A stretch of DNA of 52,121 nt from assembly GCA_051892875.1 (NCBI GenBank), contig JBJFGR010000069.1, positions 1 to 52,121 of the forward strand, given 5' to 3'. Shown piece after piece: positions 42,920 through 51,596 of this stretch (position 1 is the stretch's first letter; every line of letters starts with the position of its first letter). The translations under genes were made by a program, and so were the position numbers. The notes beneath the pieces are model-generated. The model made no database searches, had not been told where the DNA came from, and saw nothing but the letters and a program-made list of their open reading frames with translations. The stretch is from JBJFGR01 sp051892875 (GTDB lineage Bacteria; Pseudomonadota; Gammaproteobacteria; Enterobacterales; Succinivibrionaceae).

Positions 42920-43001
42920 TAAAATCTACTTAGGATTACTTTCGTTTTTTAGTTCAATATAATATATCTATAAGAACAACCCAAAAAGGACGGTACTTGT
43001 T

Positions 43002-43697
43002 ATGAATTTAAGCCTTGTAAAAGCAAAAATTACAGAAAAATCACTAGAAGAACAAACTGAATATACTATCTCTTTTGATGAAAATATTACAACCGATGAA
43101 CTTCTGGATAATTTGAATAAAATCTATACTTTAGAAGAATCTGATGAGTTTAAGGATATTGTTTTTACAAGGTTAAAGAATTTAAATGTTGATTTAATTA
43201 TTGAAGCTTTACGTATTTCATTGACTAGAGAAACATTAAAAGATCCTTTGATGCTTCTTAACATCATAAATTTAGTCAAAGTATATAATACCTTAGAAGA
43301 TTCCTTTTTTGAAGATGAAAACATTTATTTCAACAATATGGAAGATTTACTCGATGTTAGATTAGAATTACGTGAAGAAGTAAATGCATTCTCAAAACAA
43401 TTGTCTATTTATTTCATTTCTTTAATTAAATCTTATAGCAAAACTACTTTTTTACCAACTGACGAATATATATCCTTGCCTGCTGCATATAAATCAATCA
43501 TTTTAAGTACTGATTTTTATACATTATCTGGTATTTTTGCTGCAGGCGAACAATTTGATACTGCTAATTGCCCATATGTAATTGATGCAATGGAATGTCT
43601 AAGTACTTTATTCTTAAAAAATTCTGTCAGTTTAAATTTATTTGAAAATTTTGCTAAAAACGCTAAAGATACCAAGGAAAGCAAAGATGATGAATGA
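43002..43697 (+). CDS. Hypothetical protein A, paralogue of 51597
   Basis: 231 residues, mostly alpha. It is clearly paralogous with the partial gene at the right edge: shared strings include SLMLLNI/PLMLLNI, NLxKxYNTLxDSFF, ENIY, DLRL, YFISLIKSY and FLPTD. No signal peptide or known motif. AAAAAGGACGG gives the ribosome binding site. It heads the plus arm of the radical SAM island. Possibly a baseplate or virion component, by position only. Confidence 0.65.
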   Translation: MNLSLVKAKITEKSLEEQTEYTISFDENITTDELLDNLNKIYTLEESDEFKDIVFTRLKNLNVDLIIEALRISLTRETLKDPLMLLNIINLVKVYNTLEDSFFEDENIYFNNMEDLLDVRLELREEVNAFSKQLSIYFISLIKSYSKTTFLPTDEYISLPAAYKSIILSTDFYTLSGIFAAGEQFDTANCPYVIDAMECLSTLFLKNSVSLNLFENFAKNAKDTKESKDDE

Positions 43698-44379
43698 AAA
43701 CACCGTAGTAACCTATGATGACTTAATTAAACACGCGCTTAATGTGTTAAAAACGAGTTGTGTAAACTTAGATAACTTAGACCCTAATTTACCGACAGTT
43801 TTTAAGAATGGTCAAGTTATTAATAGAATAAGCAAAACCTATTCTGAAACAAAAATGTCCGCGGTCGGGTGGAAAAATATTGCAAGAAGTGCTCATACTT
43901 CTGCGGTTAAAGAAACAATAAATGATTCTTTACTTGTTGCTGTTCCAGCTTCAACAGTTGAAAATCAATTATTATCATTTTTAAAGTCGCGTGCAATATA
44001 TGAAAAGTCAAATACAATCGTTTCATATAAAACCATGTTAGCGTTTTATAATAACTTAGCATCCTTTATGTCTATAAAATTGGTTTATGTCACAAGTGCT
44101 ATTACAGGTGAAACACGTATATTTTATAATCCAAACGCAAATTCTTTTCCGACTTGTAGTTTAAATTCTACTTCTATTGATATTTCACCTTCAGAAGTAA
44201 ATGGTTCTTTGACAGATTTATTAAATGCATTAGGTACAACAAACAATACTCATTTAATTTCTACTGTTTTATCTTATATCTGTTCTTCCAGTAGTTCATC
44301 TTCAAGCTCTTCGTCTTCAAGCTCATCTTCTAGTAGTTCATCATCATCTTCAACTTTTATTGCCTATATGGATATTTAA
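43687..44379 (+). CDS. Hypothetical protein B with a 23-serine tract
   Basis: 230 residues from ATG 43687 (or 43690); the frame upstream to 43642 is inside gene A. Residues ~1-150 are paralogous with protein C (44380): both start VTYDDL/ITYQSL, share a K-T-x-C...VFKNG/CVKDG segment, 'AVPAS/AIPTS' and 'FYNNLAS/YLNNLAC'. Near the C-terminus Cys is followed by 23 consecutive Ser (44284-44352) encoded with all six Ser codons, so the tract is kept at protein level. It ends TFIAYMDI. It could be a linker, or a modification substrate for the adjacent rSAM enzymes. Confidence 0.7.
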   Translation: MMNENTVVTYDDLIKHALNVLKTSCVNLDNLDPNLPTVFKNGQVINRISKTYSETKMSAVGWKNIARSAHTSAVKETINDSLLVAVPASTVENQLLSFLKSRAIYEKSNTIVSYKTMLAFYNNLASFMSIKLVYVTSAITGETRIFYNPNANSFPTCSLNSTSIDISPSEVNGSLTDLLNALGTTNNTHLISTVLSYICSSSSSSSSSSSSSSSSSSSSSSSTFIAYMDI

Positions 44380-44934
44380 ATGCCTTTACCAGCGATAACA
44401 TATCAGTCTTTAAGTGACCTTGTAAAGAATTGGATGAAAACCAATTGTGCAAACATTGCTAATTATGATGGTATGCATGCTTGTGTTAAAGATGGTTTTA
44501 AATTCGAAGCAGGCTCTTCTGGTGGTAGTGCATATGTTGAAAAAGTAACAGGCATTGTTAGTAGTCCTGTTAAATTTGCTATTCCTACATCAAAAGTAGA
44601 TACAGATATGACTGCATTTTTACAAGTGATTGGTTCACCTTCTGGAATAATAACACCAGAAGATTTTTATCCATATTTAAACAATTTAGCATGTTTCGCT
44701 GCAACCAAATTAGCTTTTGTATCTTCACGTTATAATAAAGACGCTTATTCACTAGTTAAATACTTAATATATTGGGCAAATGAATCAGATTGGATTAAAA
44801 ACGTACCTTCTGTTGAAAAAATGATAGATGTTTCAGATACTAAACTTATTATTGAAAATTTAATTTCTATTATGGTTAGAAATGAAGGATATATACGTGT
44901 AGTTCCGGTAAAAATATCATATACATTATCATAA
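44380..44934 (+). CDS. Hypothetical protein C, paralogue of B
   Basis: 184 residues. Directly abuts B (TAAATG). Shares B's N-terminal domain but lacks the Ser tract; contains GSSGGSAY instead. Ends with a basic-hydrophobic stretch (GYIRVVPVKISYTLS). It precedes the first rSAM gene of the plus arm by 19 bases, so B, C and two rSAM genes look like one transcript. Function unknown. Confidence 0.65.
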   Translation: MPLPAITYQSLSDLVKNWMKTNCANIANYDGMHACVKDGFKFEAGSSGGSAYVEKVTGIVSSPVKFAIPTSKVDTDMTAFLQVIGSPSGIITPEDFYPYLNNLACFAATKLAFVSSRYNKDAYSLVKYLIYWANESDWIKNVPSVEKMIDVSDTKLIIENLISIMVRNEGYIRVVPVKISYTLS

Positions 44935-44953
44935 AAAGGAAAATACTAAAAAG

Positions 44954-45880
44954 ATGGGAAATATGGTTCAATATGCGGTTTGGTCTAATTGCTGCAACGA
45001 ATGTAAGTTTTGTTTACGCAGAGAAAGAATTCCATATTCCAAAGAAAAACAACTCTGGCAATTAAACAAAATCAAGAAAAACTTAGATTATGTAGACTGG
45101 GAAAATCAATTTAGTTATGGTATTTCACTTCTTGGTGGTGAATTATATTTCATTCAAGATAAAGAAGTACAAGATTCCTTTTTAGAATTAATTGATCTTA
45201 TTATCGAAAAAGTTTTAAAAGTATCAAAAAATCCAGAGTGTAGATATTCGACGGTTACAAATGGACTTTACAATCCAGAATTTTTATATAAAGTAATTGA
45301 TAAAATTGTTAATGCAGTTGGTATACAAAAAGTAGATATTAACTTTTCTTATGATTTAAAATACAGATTCAAAGACGAAAAAGCCAGATTACTCTGTTTA
45401 AAAAATATCAATGACTTTCATAAAAAGTATAATTATAGTGTCGGTGTCCAAATGATACTCACACAGTATGTTATAGATGAATGGAAAAATAATAATTTTG
45501 ATGTAAATAAGTTTATTGAAGAAAACATTCCTGGCAATCAATTGTGCTTTTTATATCCGCACCCAATCGAAACAGGTTATACACTTCCTGATTTTAATTT
45601 CAAACGTTCTGACTTCTTACGATTTATTAGATACTTAAAAAGTGCAAATCCGGTTGTATATCTATCATTTTTACAATCTACAAAAAATTCATGTGTTTTT
45701 AAATATACAGGTGTAAAAGAACGAGGATCAAATGATTATACAGAAGCACCAAAACTAACAGACGGAAAAGAAGATATAAATCCTAAATGTGGACATTCTG
45801 TTCTATATAAATGCTATACAGATTCAGACAAATGTATGCTTTGTGATTTAGAAAATTTAGATAAAGACGCATATCTATAA
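44954..45880 (+). CDS. Radical SAM protein, family member 1
   Basis: 308 residues. Cys13-x3-Cys17-x2-Cys20 (SNCCNECKFC), LLGGE SAM motif, and FSYDLKYRF shared with the sister proteins (TSYDLxxRF). The C-terminal CGHSVLYKCYTDSDKCMLCD is a four-Cys/His cluster also found in 45894. That suggests a zinc or auxiliary Fe-S site. Paralogous with the genes at 45894, 49669 and 50573. Aromatic residues before the motif (QYAVW) are characteristic of the set. Confidence 0.82.
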   Translation: MGNMVQYAVWSNCCNECKFCLRRERIPYSKEKQLWQLNKIKKNLDYVDWENQFSYGISLLGGELYFIQDKEVQDSFLELIDLIIEKVLKVSKNPECRYSTVTNGLYNPEFLYKVIDKIVNAVGIQKVDINFSYDLKYRFKDEKARLLCLKNINDFHKKYNYSVGVQMILTQYVIDEWKNNNFDVNKFIEENIPGNQLCFLYPHPIETGYTLPDFNFKRSDFLRFIRYLKSANPVVYLSFLQSTKNSCVFKYTGVKERGSNDYTEAPKLTDGKEDINPKCGHSVLYKCYTDSDKCMLCDLENLDKDAYL

Positions 45881-45893
45881 GAGGGGAAATTTA

Positions 45894-46850
45894 ATGAATA
45901 AACAATTACAATTCGAATTATGGGAACAATGTAATTCGTTGTGTAAATTTTGTTATTTAGGTACAGAAAACAGATTTACACCAGATCATCTTAAAATTCA
46001 AGCCTGCGAAAAAGCACTCGAAAAAATTTCTGATTTATCCTTATATCCAGAATATGATACCCTTTCATATTTGGGGGGTGAATTTTTTCAAGGTCAGATG
46101 TCTAATCCAGAAGTCAAAAAAGCTTTTATGAATCTGATGAAAAAGACTGCTGGATTATTAAAAGAAGGAATTGTTTCACACGTTTGGATTTATGCTACAC
46201 TTACTATTGGTGATCAAAACGATTTATATGAAACATTAGATTTATTTGAAGGTCATAAAGGTGAATTGTGGGTATTAACTTCTTATGATACACTAGGTAG
46301 ATTTCATACTCCAAAGATGGAAGAAAATTGGAGTTATCATATGAAAAATATCCATAAATTATATCCAGAAATTTTATTTAACATTACAACGATTTTATCT
46401 GAAGATTGTATCGATAAATATCTTTCTGGTGAGCTATCCTTCAAAAAAATGATGGAAGAATATCATACCTCGTTTTTCTTTAAACAATGTGGAGCCAGTA
46501 ATATTACTTTACAGGAAATGAATAAGAGATTACCTGGTTTTGTACCACCTAGAAAAAAATTCTTACAATTTCTTAAAAAATTCAGAGCAGAAGAATCTCC
46601 AATGATGTGGGATAAACTTTTCAATATTAAATATAGAGCTGATACCCTTTATCGTAATGGTAATAGTGAAGATACTTCTATGCAATTAAATACACGTCAC
46701 AAAGATTCAAATGCAGAAGTAGAATTAGATCATATCTCTAGTGAAACAGAATTAGCAGAATGTGGTCATCTTAAAAACTATCATGCATATAGTGATTGTG
46801 ACGGTTGTGTAATTTGTGATAAACAAATGATTGAAAAGATGATGTCATGA
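45894..46850 (+). CDS. Radical SAM protein, family member 2
   Basis: 318 residues. QFELWEQC with Cys13, Cys17, Cys20 (CNSLCKFC), LGGE motif, TSYDTLGRF, PGFVPPRKKFLQFL (equivalent to PGFFPTKKSFIKFL in members 3 and 4), and C-terminal CGH...YSDCDGCVICD. GAGGGGAAATTTAATG gives the ribosome binding site. Follows member 1 after 13 bases. Its stop overlaps the start of 46847 (ATGA). Confidence 0.82.
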   Translation: MNKQLQFELWEQCNSLCKFCYLGTENRFTPDHLKIQACEKALEKISDLSLYPEYDTLSYLGGEFFQGQMSNPEVKKAFMNLMKKTAGLLKEGIVSHVWIYATLTIGDQNDLYETLDLFEGHKGELWVLTSYDTLGRFHTPKMEENWSYHMKNIHKLYPEILFNITTILSEDCIDKYLSGELSFKKMMEEYHTSFFFKQCGASNITLQEMNKRLPGFVPPRKKFLQFLKKFRAEESPMMWDKLFNIKYRADTLYRNGNSEDTSMQLNTRHKDSNAEVELDHISSETELAECGHLKNYHAYSDCDGCVICDKQMIEKMMS

Positions 46851-47347
46851 TAACCTTTGAAAATAAAGCAGATGTAGTCTATTTAGAAGATGATAAAAAT
46901 AGATCAGATAAAAAATTTGTTATATTAAATAAAGATATTACAATCGAAAAGAATCAATTTTTTGAATTAAATACTGGTTTATTTATTTCTTGTAAAAATA
47001 TTGAAGATATCTGCTTTATTACAGGTGAATTATGGTATCAAGATTCTAAATTAAATCCAATTTATACCGAAAGATTCTATATCGAATATCCAGAAGAAAA
47101 CATAGAATTTAGAATAAAAATCATTAATAATAAAGATTCAGATTTACTTATTCCAAAAAATACACAGGTTTGTGAAATAATCTCAGCATATTCTGCTAAT
47201 AATATTATAGATATCGAAAGCGCAACGAGTTTAAATGTTTATAAAGACGATAAAGTTGTAGTAAAAGCTTTAGATAATTTACAACGCGCATATGAAATAA
47301 CAGATTTAAACAATGGATATAAAGAATTAAAAGTCTTTCTATATTAA
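46847..47347 (+). CDS. dUTPase-like-fold protein
   Basis: 166 residues, beta-rich. FELNTGLFIS and EFRIKIINNKDSDLLIPKNTQVCEII resemble the trimeric dUTPase/dCTP deaminase barrel (TGL.., INNSDEPFEIKKGDRIAQL). The catalytic motifs (D-G-Y, GVIDxxYRG) are not evident, so it may be a non-catalytic barrel. Coupled to rSAM member 2 by a 4-base overlap and convergent with the MTTase-like gene. Confidence 0.45.
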   Translation: MITFENKADVVYLEDDKNRSDKKFVILNKDITIEKNQFFELNTGLFISCKNIEDICFITGELWYQDSKLNPIYTERFYIEYPEENIEFRIKIINNKDSDLLIPKNTQVCEIISAYSANNIIDIESATSLNVYKDDKVVVKALDNLQRAYEITDLNNGYKELKVFLY

Positions 47348-48654
47348 ACAAATCTTACTTTACATATAAATTTATTTTCAAAGTCTTTTTTATCTATATT
47401 CTTTTCTTTAGGTATATTTACAATTAGTTTTATACCCTTAAAATATTCTTTTAAAAAATTAATTATAATTTCTGAATAATTGTCTTGTGTATAATCAAAA
47501 CAAATCATTGCATTTAAATTTGGATACTTTATAAAATCAATAATATCTGAAAATTTACGTAAATATATTATATCGGTATTCATTATTAAATCTTGCATCA
47601 ACTTTTTAGTTTCATTACTTTTTGATATATTTTCTACTTTATCTAATATACTCAGTAATTCTTTTTGACGTTGATATTTAGTTAGATTAGGTACTTGTTT
47701 CTTCAGATAAGCCTCTGTTCCTTTTCTAGGTGAGTATATAAAAACATTTGCAGTGTTTATCATTAAATCCTGCATCAATTTTTTGGTTTCATTAAAATCT
47801 TCTTCTGATTCTCCTGGAAAACCAACGATAATATCCCACTTTAATGGAATTTTATATTGATTTGCGGCGTTTGTAATTGCAATTACTCTTTCCACAGAAT
47901 AATGTCTATTCATATTATTTAACGTTTTTTGACAACCGGATTGTACAGCTAGATTCAGAGGTAATAGAAATTTATCACGATGTAAAGATACAAACTCTAA
48001 AATATCAAATATGTTTTTAGCCACAGGATCTAATGCTGTTAATGTTATATTTTTTATCTTTGGAAAATCTTTAATCACTCTGTCTAAAAGTTGTACTAAT
48101 CCGAATTTATTTTCTTTATCGTAATAATAACAAACTTCTACACCAGAAAATTCGATTTCTTCTATTGTATCTAAGGTATTTAATTTGAGTAATGAATCAT
48201 AAATTTTTGAATATGGAACAGAAAATAAATCATTTCTTAATTTGTGAATTATACAATAACTACAATTATTTTTACATCCATCTTGTATTTTTATTCTAAC
48301 TTTATTATTTAAGCTAGTTATTACTTTTAATTTATTGTTATTTATAATTTCTTTTACTTCTTGATTAGAAAAAACTTTACCGTATTTTAAATATCTATCT
48401 CTGTTGTTATTTACGTCACATCCTAACAAATAAAAATTATGATCCGTATACACAGACGATAATAATTTTAAGATAATCATGTTCTCAATTTCTCGTTCTT
48501 TCAAAAAAGAACAAGTACCAAAAACAACTGCTTTTTCGTTTGTAGGTAAAGTAGAAGCAAAGCACTTAGCATCATATTCTGCTAAGCCACAACCTGTAAC
48601 ATGAATTTGTATATTATTTAATGTTGTATAATTATAATCGTATGGTACACTCAT
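47344..48654 (-). CDS. MiaB/RimO-type methylthiotransferase-like radical SAM enzyme
   Basis: 436 residues. N-terminal UPF0004 cysteines Cys22 (VTGC), Cys48 (GTCSF) and Cys79 (LLGC) for the auxiliary cluster. rSAM Cys127, Cys131, Cys134 (DGCKNNCSYC). Further family strings LAVQSGCQKTLNNMNRHYS and DIIVGFPGESEEDF. Members add methylthio groups to tRNA or ribosomal protein S12. No TRAM domain is recognised. Instead a partial repeat occurs (NETKKLMQDLMINT / NETKKLMQDLIMNT), followed by an unfamiliar C-terminus. Overlaps 48651 by 4 bases. Confidence 0.82.
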   Translation of the reverse strand: MSVPYDYNYTTLNNIQIHVTGCGLAEYDAKCFASTLPTNEKAVVFGTCSFLKEREIENMIILKLLSSVYTDHNFYLLGCDVNNNRDRYLKYGKVFSNQEVKEIINNNKLKVITSLNNKVRIKIQDGCKNNCSYCIIHKLRNDLFSVPYSKIYDSLLKLNTLDTIEEIEFSGVEVCYYYDKENKFGLVQLLDRVIKDFPKIKNITLTALDPVAKNIFDILEFVSLHRDKFLLPLNLAVQSGCQKTLNNMNRHYSVERVIAITNAANQYKIPLKWDIIVGFPGESEEDFNETKKLMQDLMINTANVFIYSPRKGTEAYLKKQVPNLTKYQRQKELLSILDKVENISKSNETKKLMQDLIMNTDIIYLRKFSDIIDFIKYPNLNAMICFDYTQDNYSEIIINFLKEYFKGIKLIVNIPKEKNIDKKDFENKFICKVRFV

Positions 48655-49667
48655 GATTTTAATTTCTGCATTTCTTCCAAATAATCGTAAATTTTATAAG
48701 CTGTTGTACATCCGGTTTCATCAAAAATACAACGTTGACAATCTCCTTTACAATACTTTAAATATTTGCACTGCTTACATAAATCTGGAATATTTTGTTC
48801 TTCTTTTAAAATATCTTCCTTATTATTTAGTTTTTCATTTCTTAACAAATTATAAATCGGTTTCTTTTGCATTAACATACAGGTTGAAATATCACCGTTT
48901 GGAGAAAAAGTTTCATTGTCTAAAGTGCAAGCTCTTCCATGTTCCCAATTGTAATTACCTTCAAAGCTATCAATTAAACAATCTAAATTGACACAACTAA
49001 AATTACATGCCTTTTTAATTTTTAAGTATTGAATAAATAACGAATATGTCCAATCTCGCACTTTATCATTTTTTGGTAATACATTTGTAAAAACAGCATC
49101 TGATAGAGTCGGAAAATAACGATTAAATTCCAAAATTTTTATATTTAGAGCCAACATAAAATCTAACAATGTTTCAGGATTCAATGTTTCAATACACTGT
49201 TTTGTTAAAGTAATCGTTAATCTAATTGGTACATCTAGACTTTGTATTTTACGGATATTTTCAATCCATTTTATCTTTTGGTTATAATTAGTAAAACGTA
49301 TCAATGGATCGTATGAAGTACCTATTTCATTAAGTAATTTAAAAAATTCAAGAGAGGTATCACTTAAATTAGTACTTAAATTAGATTGAGATAAAAATCT
49401 TATTGTTTTATTTTTACACTTTTCTTTTATCTTTTTAATACTTGAAATTAATCTCGTTTGATTATATAGTGTTATCTCTCCACCAACATAATTTATACAA
49501 AACTCATTCTCATCTTGATTGTTATTTATGCTATCAATTATATAATCTTCTACTTTATTTAATAAAGAATCCGTCATGTTTAGATTTGATTTGAAATCAT
49601 AACAATGTTTACATTTCAAATTACAAGTATTCGTTAAAACAATAAAAAAATTAGAAGCTTTTTGCAT
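48651..49667 (-). CDS. Radical SAM/SPASM-like maturase
   Basis: 338 residues. Cys15, Cys19, Cys22 (NTCNLKCKHCYD), VGGE motif, and a C-terminal Cys-rich region (ACTLDNETFSPNGDISTCML ... CKQCKYLKYCKGDCQRC) typical of SPASM auxiliary clusters. SPASM enzymes modify peptides or activate sulfatases. It lies between member 3 and the MTTase-like gene and is translationally coupled to the latter. Confidence 0.82.
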   Translation of the reverse strand: MQKASNFFIVLTNTCNLKCKHCYDFKSNLNMTDSLLNKVEDYIIDSINNNQDENEFCINYVGGEITLYNQTRLISSIKKIKEKCKNKTIRFLSQSNLSTNLSDTSLEFFKLLNEIGTSYDPLIRFTNYNQKIKWIENIRKIQSLDVPIRLTITLTKQCIETLNPETLLDFMLALNIKILEFNRYFPTLSDAVFTNVLPKNDKVRDWTYSLFIQYLKIKKACNFSCVNLDCLIDSFEGNYNWEHGRACTLDNETFSPNGDISTCMLMQKKPIYNLLRNEKLNNKEDILKEEQNIPDLCKQCKYLKYCKGDCQRCIFDETGCTTAYKIYDYLEEMQKLKS

Positions 49668-49668
49668 A

Positions 49669-50580
49669 TTAACCTATCAATTTACAATATTCAATTACCA
49701 CATCGCGCATCGGTGTATCAGAATCTATAAAACCGATTTCATATTTTTTATTACCATTTAAAAGACATCTACCATCACCATTTCTTCTATTATCTGCCAA
49801 TCTAAATTCACCGTCTGCATAATAATATAATGTTTCAGATCTTAATTCCATAGATAATAATGAATTTAAATCAACAACTTTTGCTAACTTTGGCAATACT
49901 TTAATGAAACTTTTTTTAGTAGGAAAGAATCCTGGACAATCTTTCTCACAATCCTGTTTACCTACATAATATAAGCCAGAAGCAGGTTCAATGAAATCAA
50001 TTTTGGTATGAAAATAATTACAGAAGTTTTGTAGATCAAATTCTTTGTTTAAGACAGCATTTATGAAGTGTTGAGTAATAATCGTTTCAACATGTGTATG
50101 AACTTCAGGATAATTATTTTCTAAAAATTTCATATTGCTTTTCCACAAGTCTAATTTTTCTTGTGTTTTAAATCTAAATGCTAAATCGTATGAAGTACAT
50201 AGCCAGCATTTATCTAAACAATTATTTTTTCTTAAATATTCTAAAACCGGTATTAAATAATCATGTAAATTAAAAATCAAAGAAGTTGCCATGTAAATTT
50301 TATCGAAATTACAGGATATTATTTTATCTAAAAGTTTATAAAATAATTCTTCGACTTCTTTGTATTCTCCATTAAAAAGCTCTCCACCAATGATACCTAT
50401 TTCATTATATCCATTTATAATATCGTGGTTACTCAATAACTCTATGGTTTTATTTAAAGATTTTGTTTTATCAATTTTAGGCTGGCCTTTATTACAACAG
50501 AATCGACAACCTATTGAACAGTCTTTCCACAGTTCAAATTGAATAAACTTATTTGGATTTTTATAGATAGAATTAGTCAT
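49669..50580 (-). CDS. Radical SAM protein, family member 3
   Basis: 303 residues. FIQFELWKDC with Cys21, Cys25, Cys28 (CSIGCRFC), IIGGE, CTSYDLAFRF, IITQHFINAVLNKEF, CEKDCPGFFPTKKSFIK and IGFIDSDTPMRDV. Very close to member 4 (50573) along its length. Lacks the C-terminal CGH/CxxC cluster of members 1 and 2. One base separates it from the SPASM gene downstream. Confidence 0.84.
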   Translation of the reverse strand: MTNSIYKNPNKFIQFELWKDCSIGCRFCCNKGQPKIDKTKSLNKTIELLSNHDIINGYNEIGIIGGELFNGEYKEVEELFYKLLDKIISCNFDKIYMATSLIFNLHDYLIPVLEYLRKNNCLDKCWLCTSYDLAFRFKTQEKLDLWKSNMKFLENNYPEVHTHVETIITQHFINAVLNKEFDLQNFCNYFHTKIDFIEPASGLYYVGKQDCEKDCPGFFPTKKSFIKVLPKLAKVVDLNSLLSMELRSETLYYYADGEFRLADNRRNGDGRCLLNGNKKYEIGFIDSDTPMRDVVIEYCKLIG

Positions 50581-51496
50581 TTTTCATTTCACATACTAAT
50601 GTCGCAACATCTTCCATAGAATCATCAGAATCTATAAAACCAACTTCATATTTTTTAGTTAAATCTGAACAAATTACCTTAAATCCGGGTTTTCTTCTAT
50701 CTTCATAACAAACAAATTTACCGCAATCCAAATGATATATTCTGCTTGCTCTAATCTGATATGAGATCATACACGATAAATCTATTGAATTATCTTTTAT
50801 ACCTTCTTGAATTAAAAATTTTATAAAACTCTTTTTAGTTGGAAAAAATCCAGGACATGCTTTTTCACAATCTTGTTTGTCTTTATAATACATTCCCGAT
50901 GATGGTTCAATATAATCTATTCTAGTATTAAATTTTTTAACAAATTCCTTAATATTAAACTCTTTATTTAAAACTGCGTCGATAAAATGCTGAGTAAGAA
51001 TAGTTTCTACATGCGTTCTGAAATCTGGAAAATCTTTTTGTAATTGTAACATATTATTTTCCCATAATTTTTTTTTACCTTCTTTGTTAAATCTATATTT
51101 TAAATCATAAGAAGTACACAATAAAACTTTATCAGCAACATTCAATTCTCTGAGATGTTGTAGATATGGTATTAAATACGGTTTCATATCATAAATTAAA
51201 GAGGTTGCGATATAGATCTTTTTAAAATGCATAGTACAAATTTTATCGGTCAATTTATAAAACAATTTTTGTACTTCTGAATCTTGTAATTGATTATCAA
51301 AGATTTCTCCTCCGATAATACCAACTTCTTCATAATCAAATACTTCAGGATCATTTAATTTATCAAGTGTAAAGTTTAAAGCCCACTTTTTATCTACTTT
51401 TAATTGATTTAATTCTGAACAAAATTTACAACCGTTTCTACAATCTTGCCATAATTGGTATTGTATAAACTTATTACGAGCTTTATATCTTTGCAT
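50573..51496 (-). CDS. Radical SAM protein, family member 4
   Basis: 307 residues. FIQYQLWQDC with Cys19, Cys23, Cys26 (CRNGCKFC), IIGGE, LLCTSYDLKYRF, ILTQHFIDAVLNKEF, CEKACPGFFPTKKSFIKFL, VGFIDSDDSMEDV. First gene of the minus arm, with an 8-base overlap into member 3. A TAGAAC/GTTCT palindrome lies in the gap to gene A'. Confidence 0.84.
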   Translation of the reverse strand: MQRYKARNKFIQYQLWQDCRNGCKFCSELNQLKVDKKWALNFTLDKLNDPEVFDYEEVGIIGGEIFDNQLQDSEVQKLFYKLTDKICTMHFKKIYIATSLIYDMKPYLIPYLQHLRELNVADKVLLCTSYDLKYRFNKEGKKKLWENNMLQLQKDFPDFRTHVETILTQHFIDAVLNKEFNIKEFVKKFNTRIDYIEPSSGMYYKDKQDCEKACPGFFPTKKSFIKFLIQEGIKDNSIDLSCMISYQIRASRIYHLDCGKFVCYEDRRKPGFKVICSDLTKKYEVGFIDSDDSMEDVATLVCEMKND

Positions 51497-51548
51497 TATT
51501 ATCCCTCTTTTGTCACAATATTGTTTTAAAAATAAATATCAGATTGTA

Positions 51549-51565
51549 GTTCTGTATATTAGAAC
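51549..51565. promoter_or_regulatory. Palindromic GTTCT-AGAAC element
   Basis: GTTCTGTATATTAGAAC. The minus reading contains GTTCTAATATAC ahead of rSAM member 4, and the plus reading GTTCTG ahead of gene A'. It looks like two overlapping promoter-like motifs serving divergent genes. Confidence 0.5.
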
Positions 51566-51596
51566 AAGCTAACCTTTATAGTAAAAGAGATAATTT

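Noticed and set aside
44281..44352. Serine tract as a microsatellite artefact
   Set aside because: All six Ser codons are mixed without a repeating triplet, so polymerase slippage does not explain it.
48653..48991. 112-codon plus-strand frame
   Set aside because: Antisense to the SPASM-like gene; no ribosome binding site and no sensible composition.
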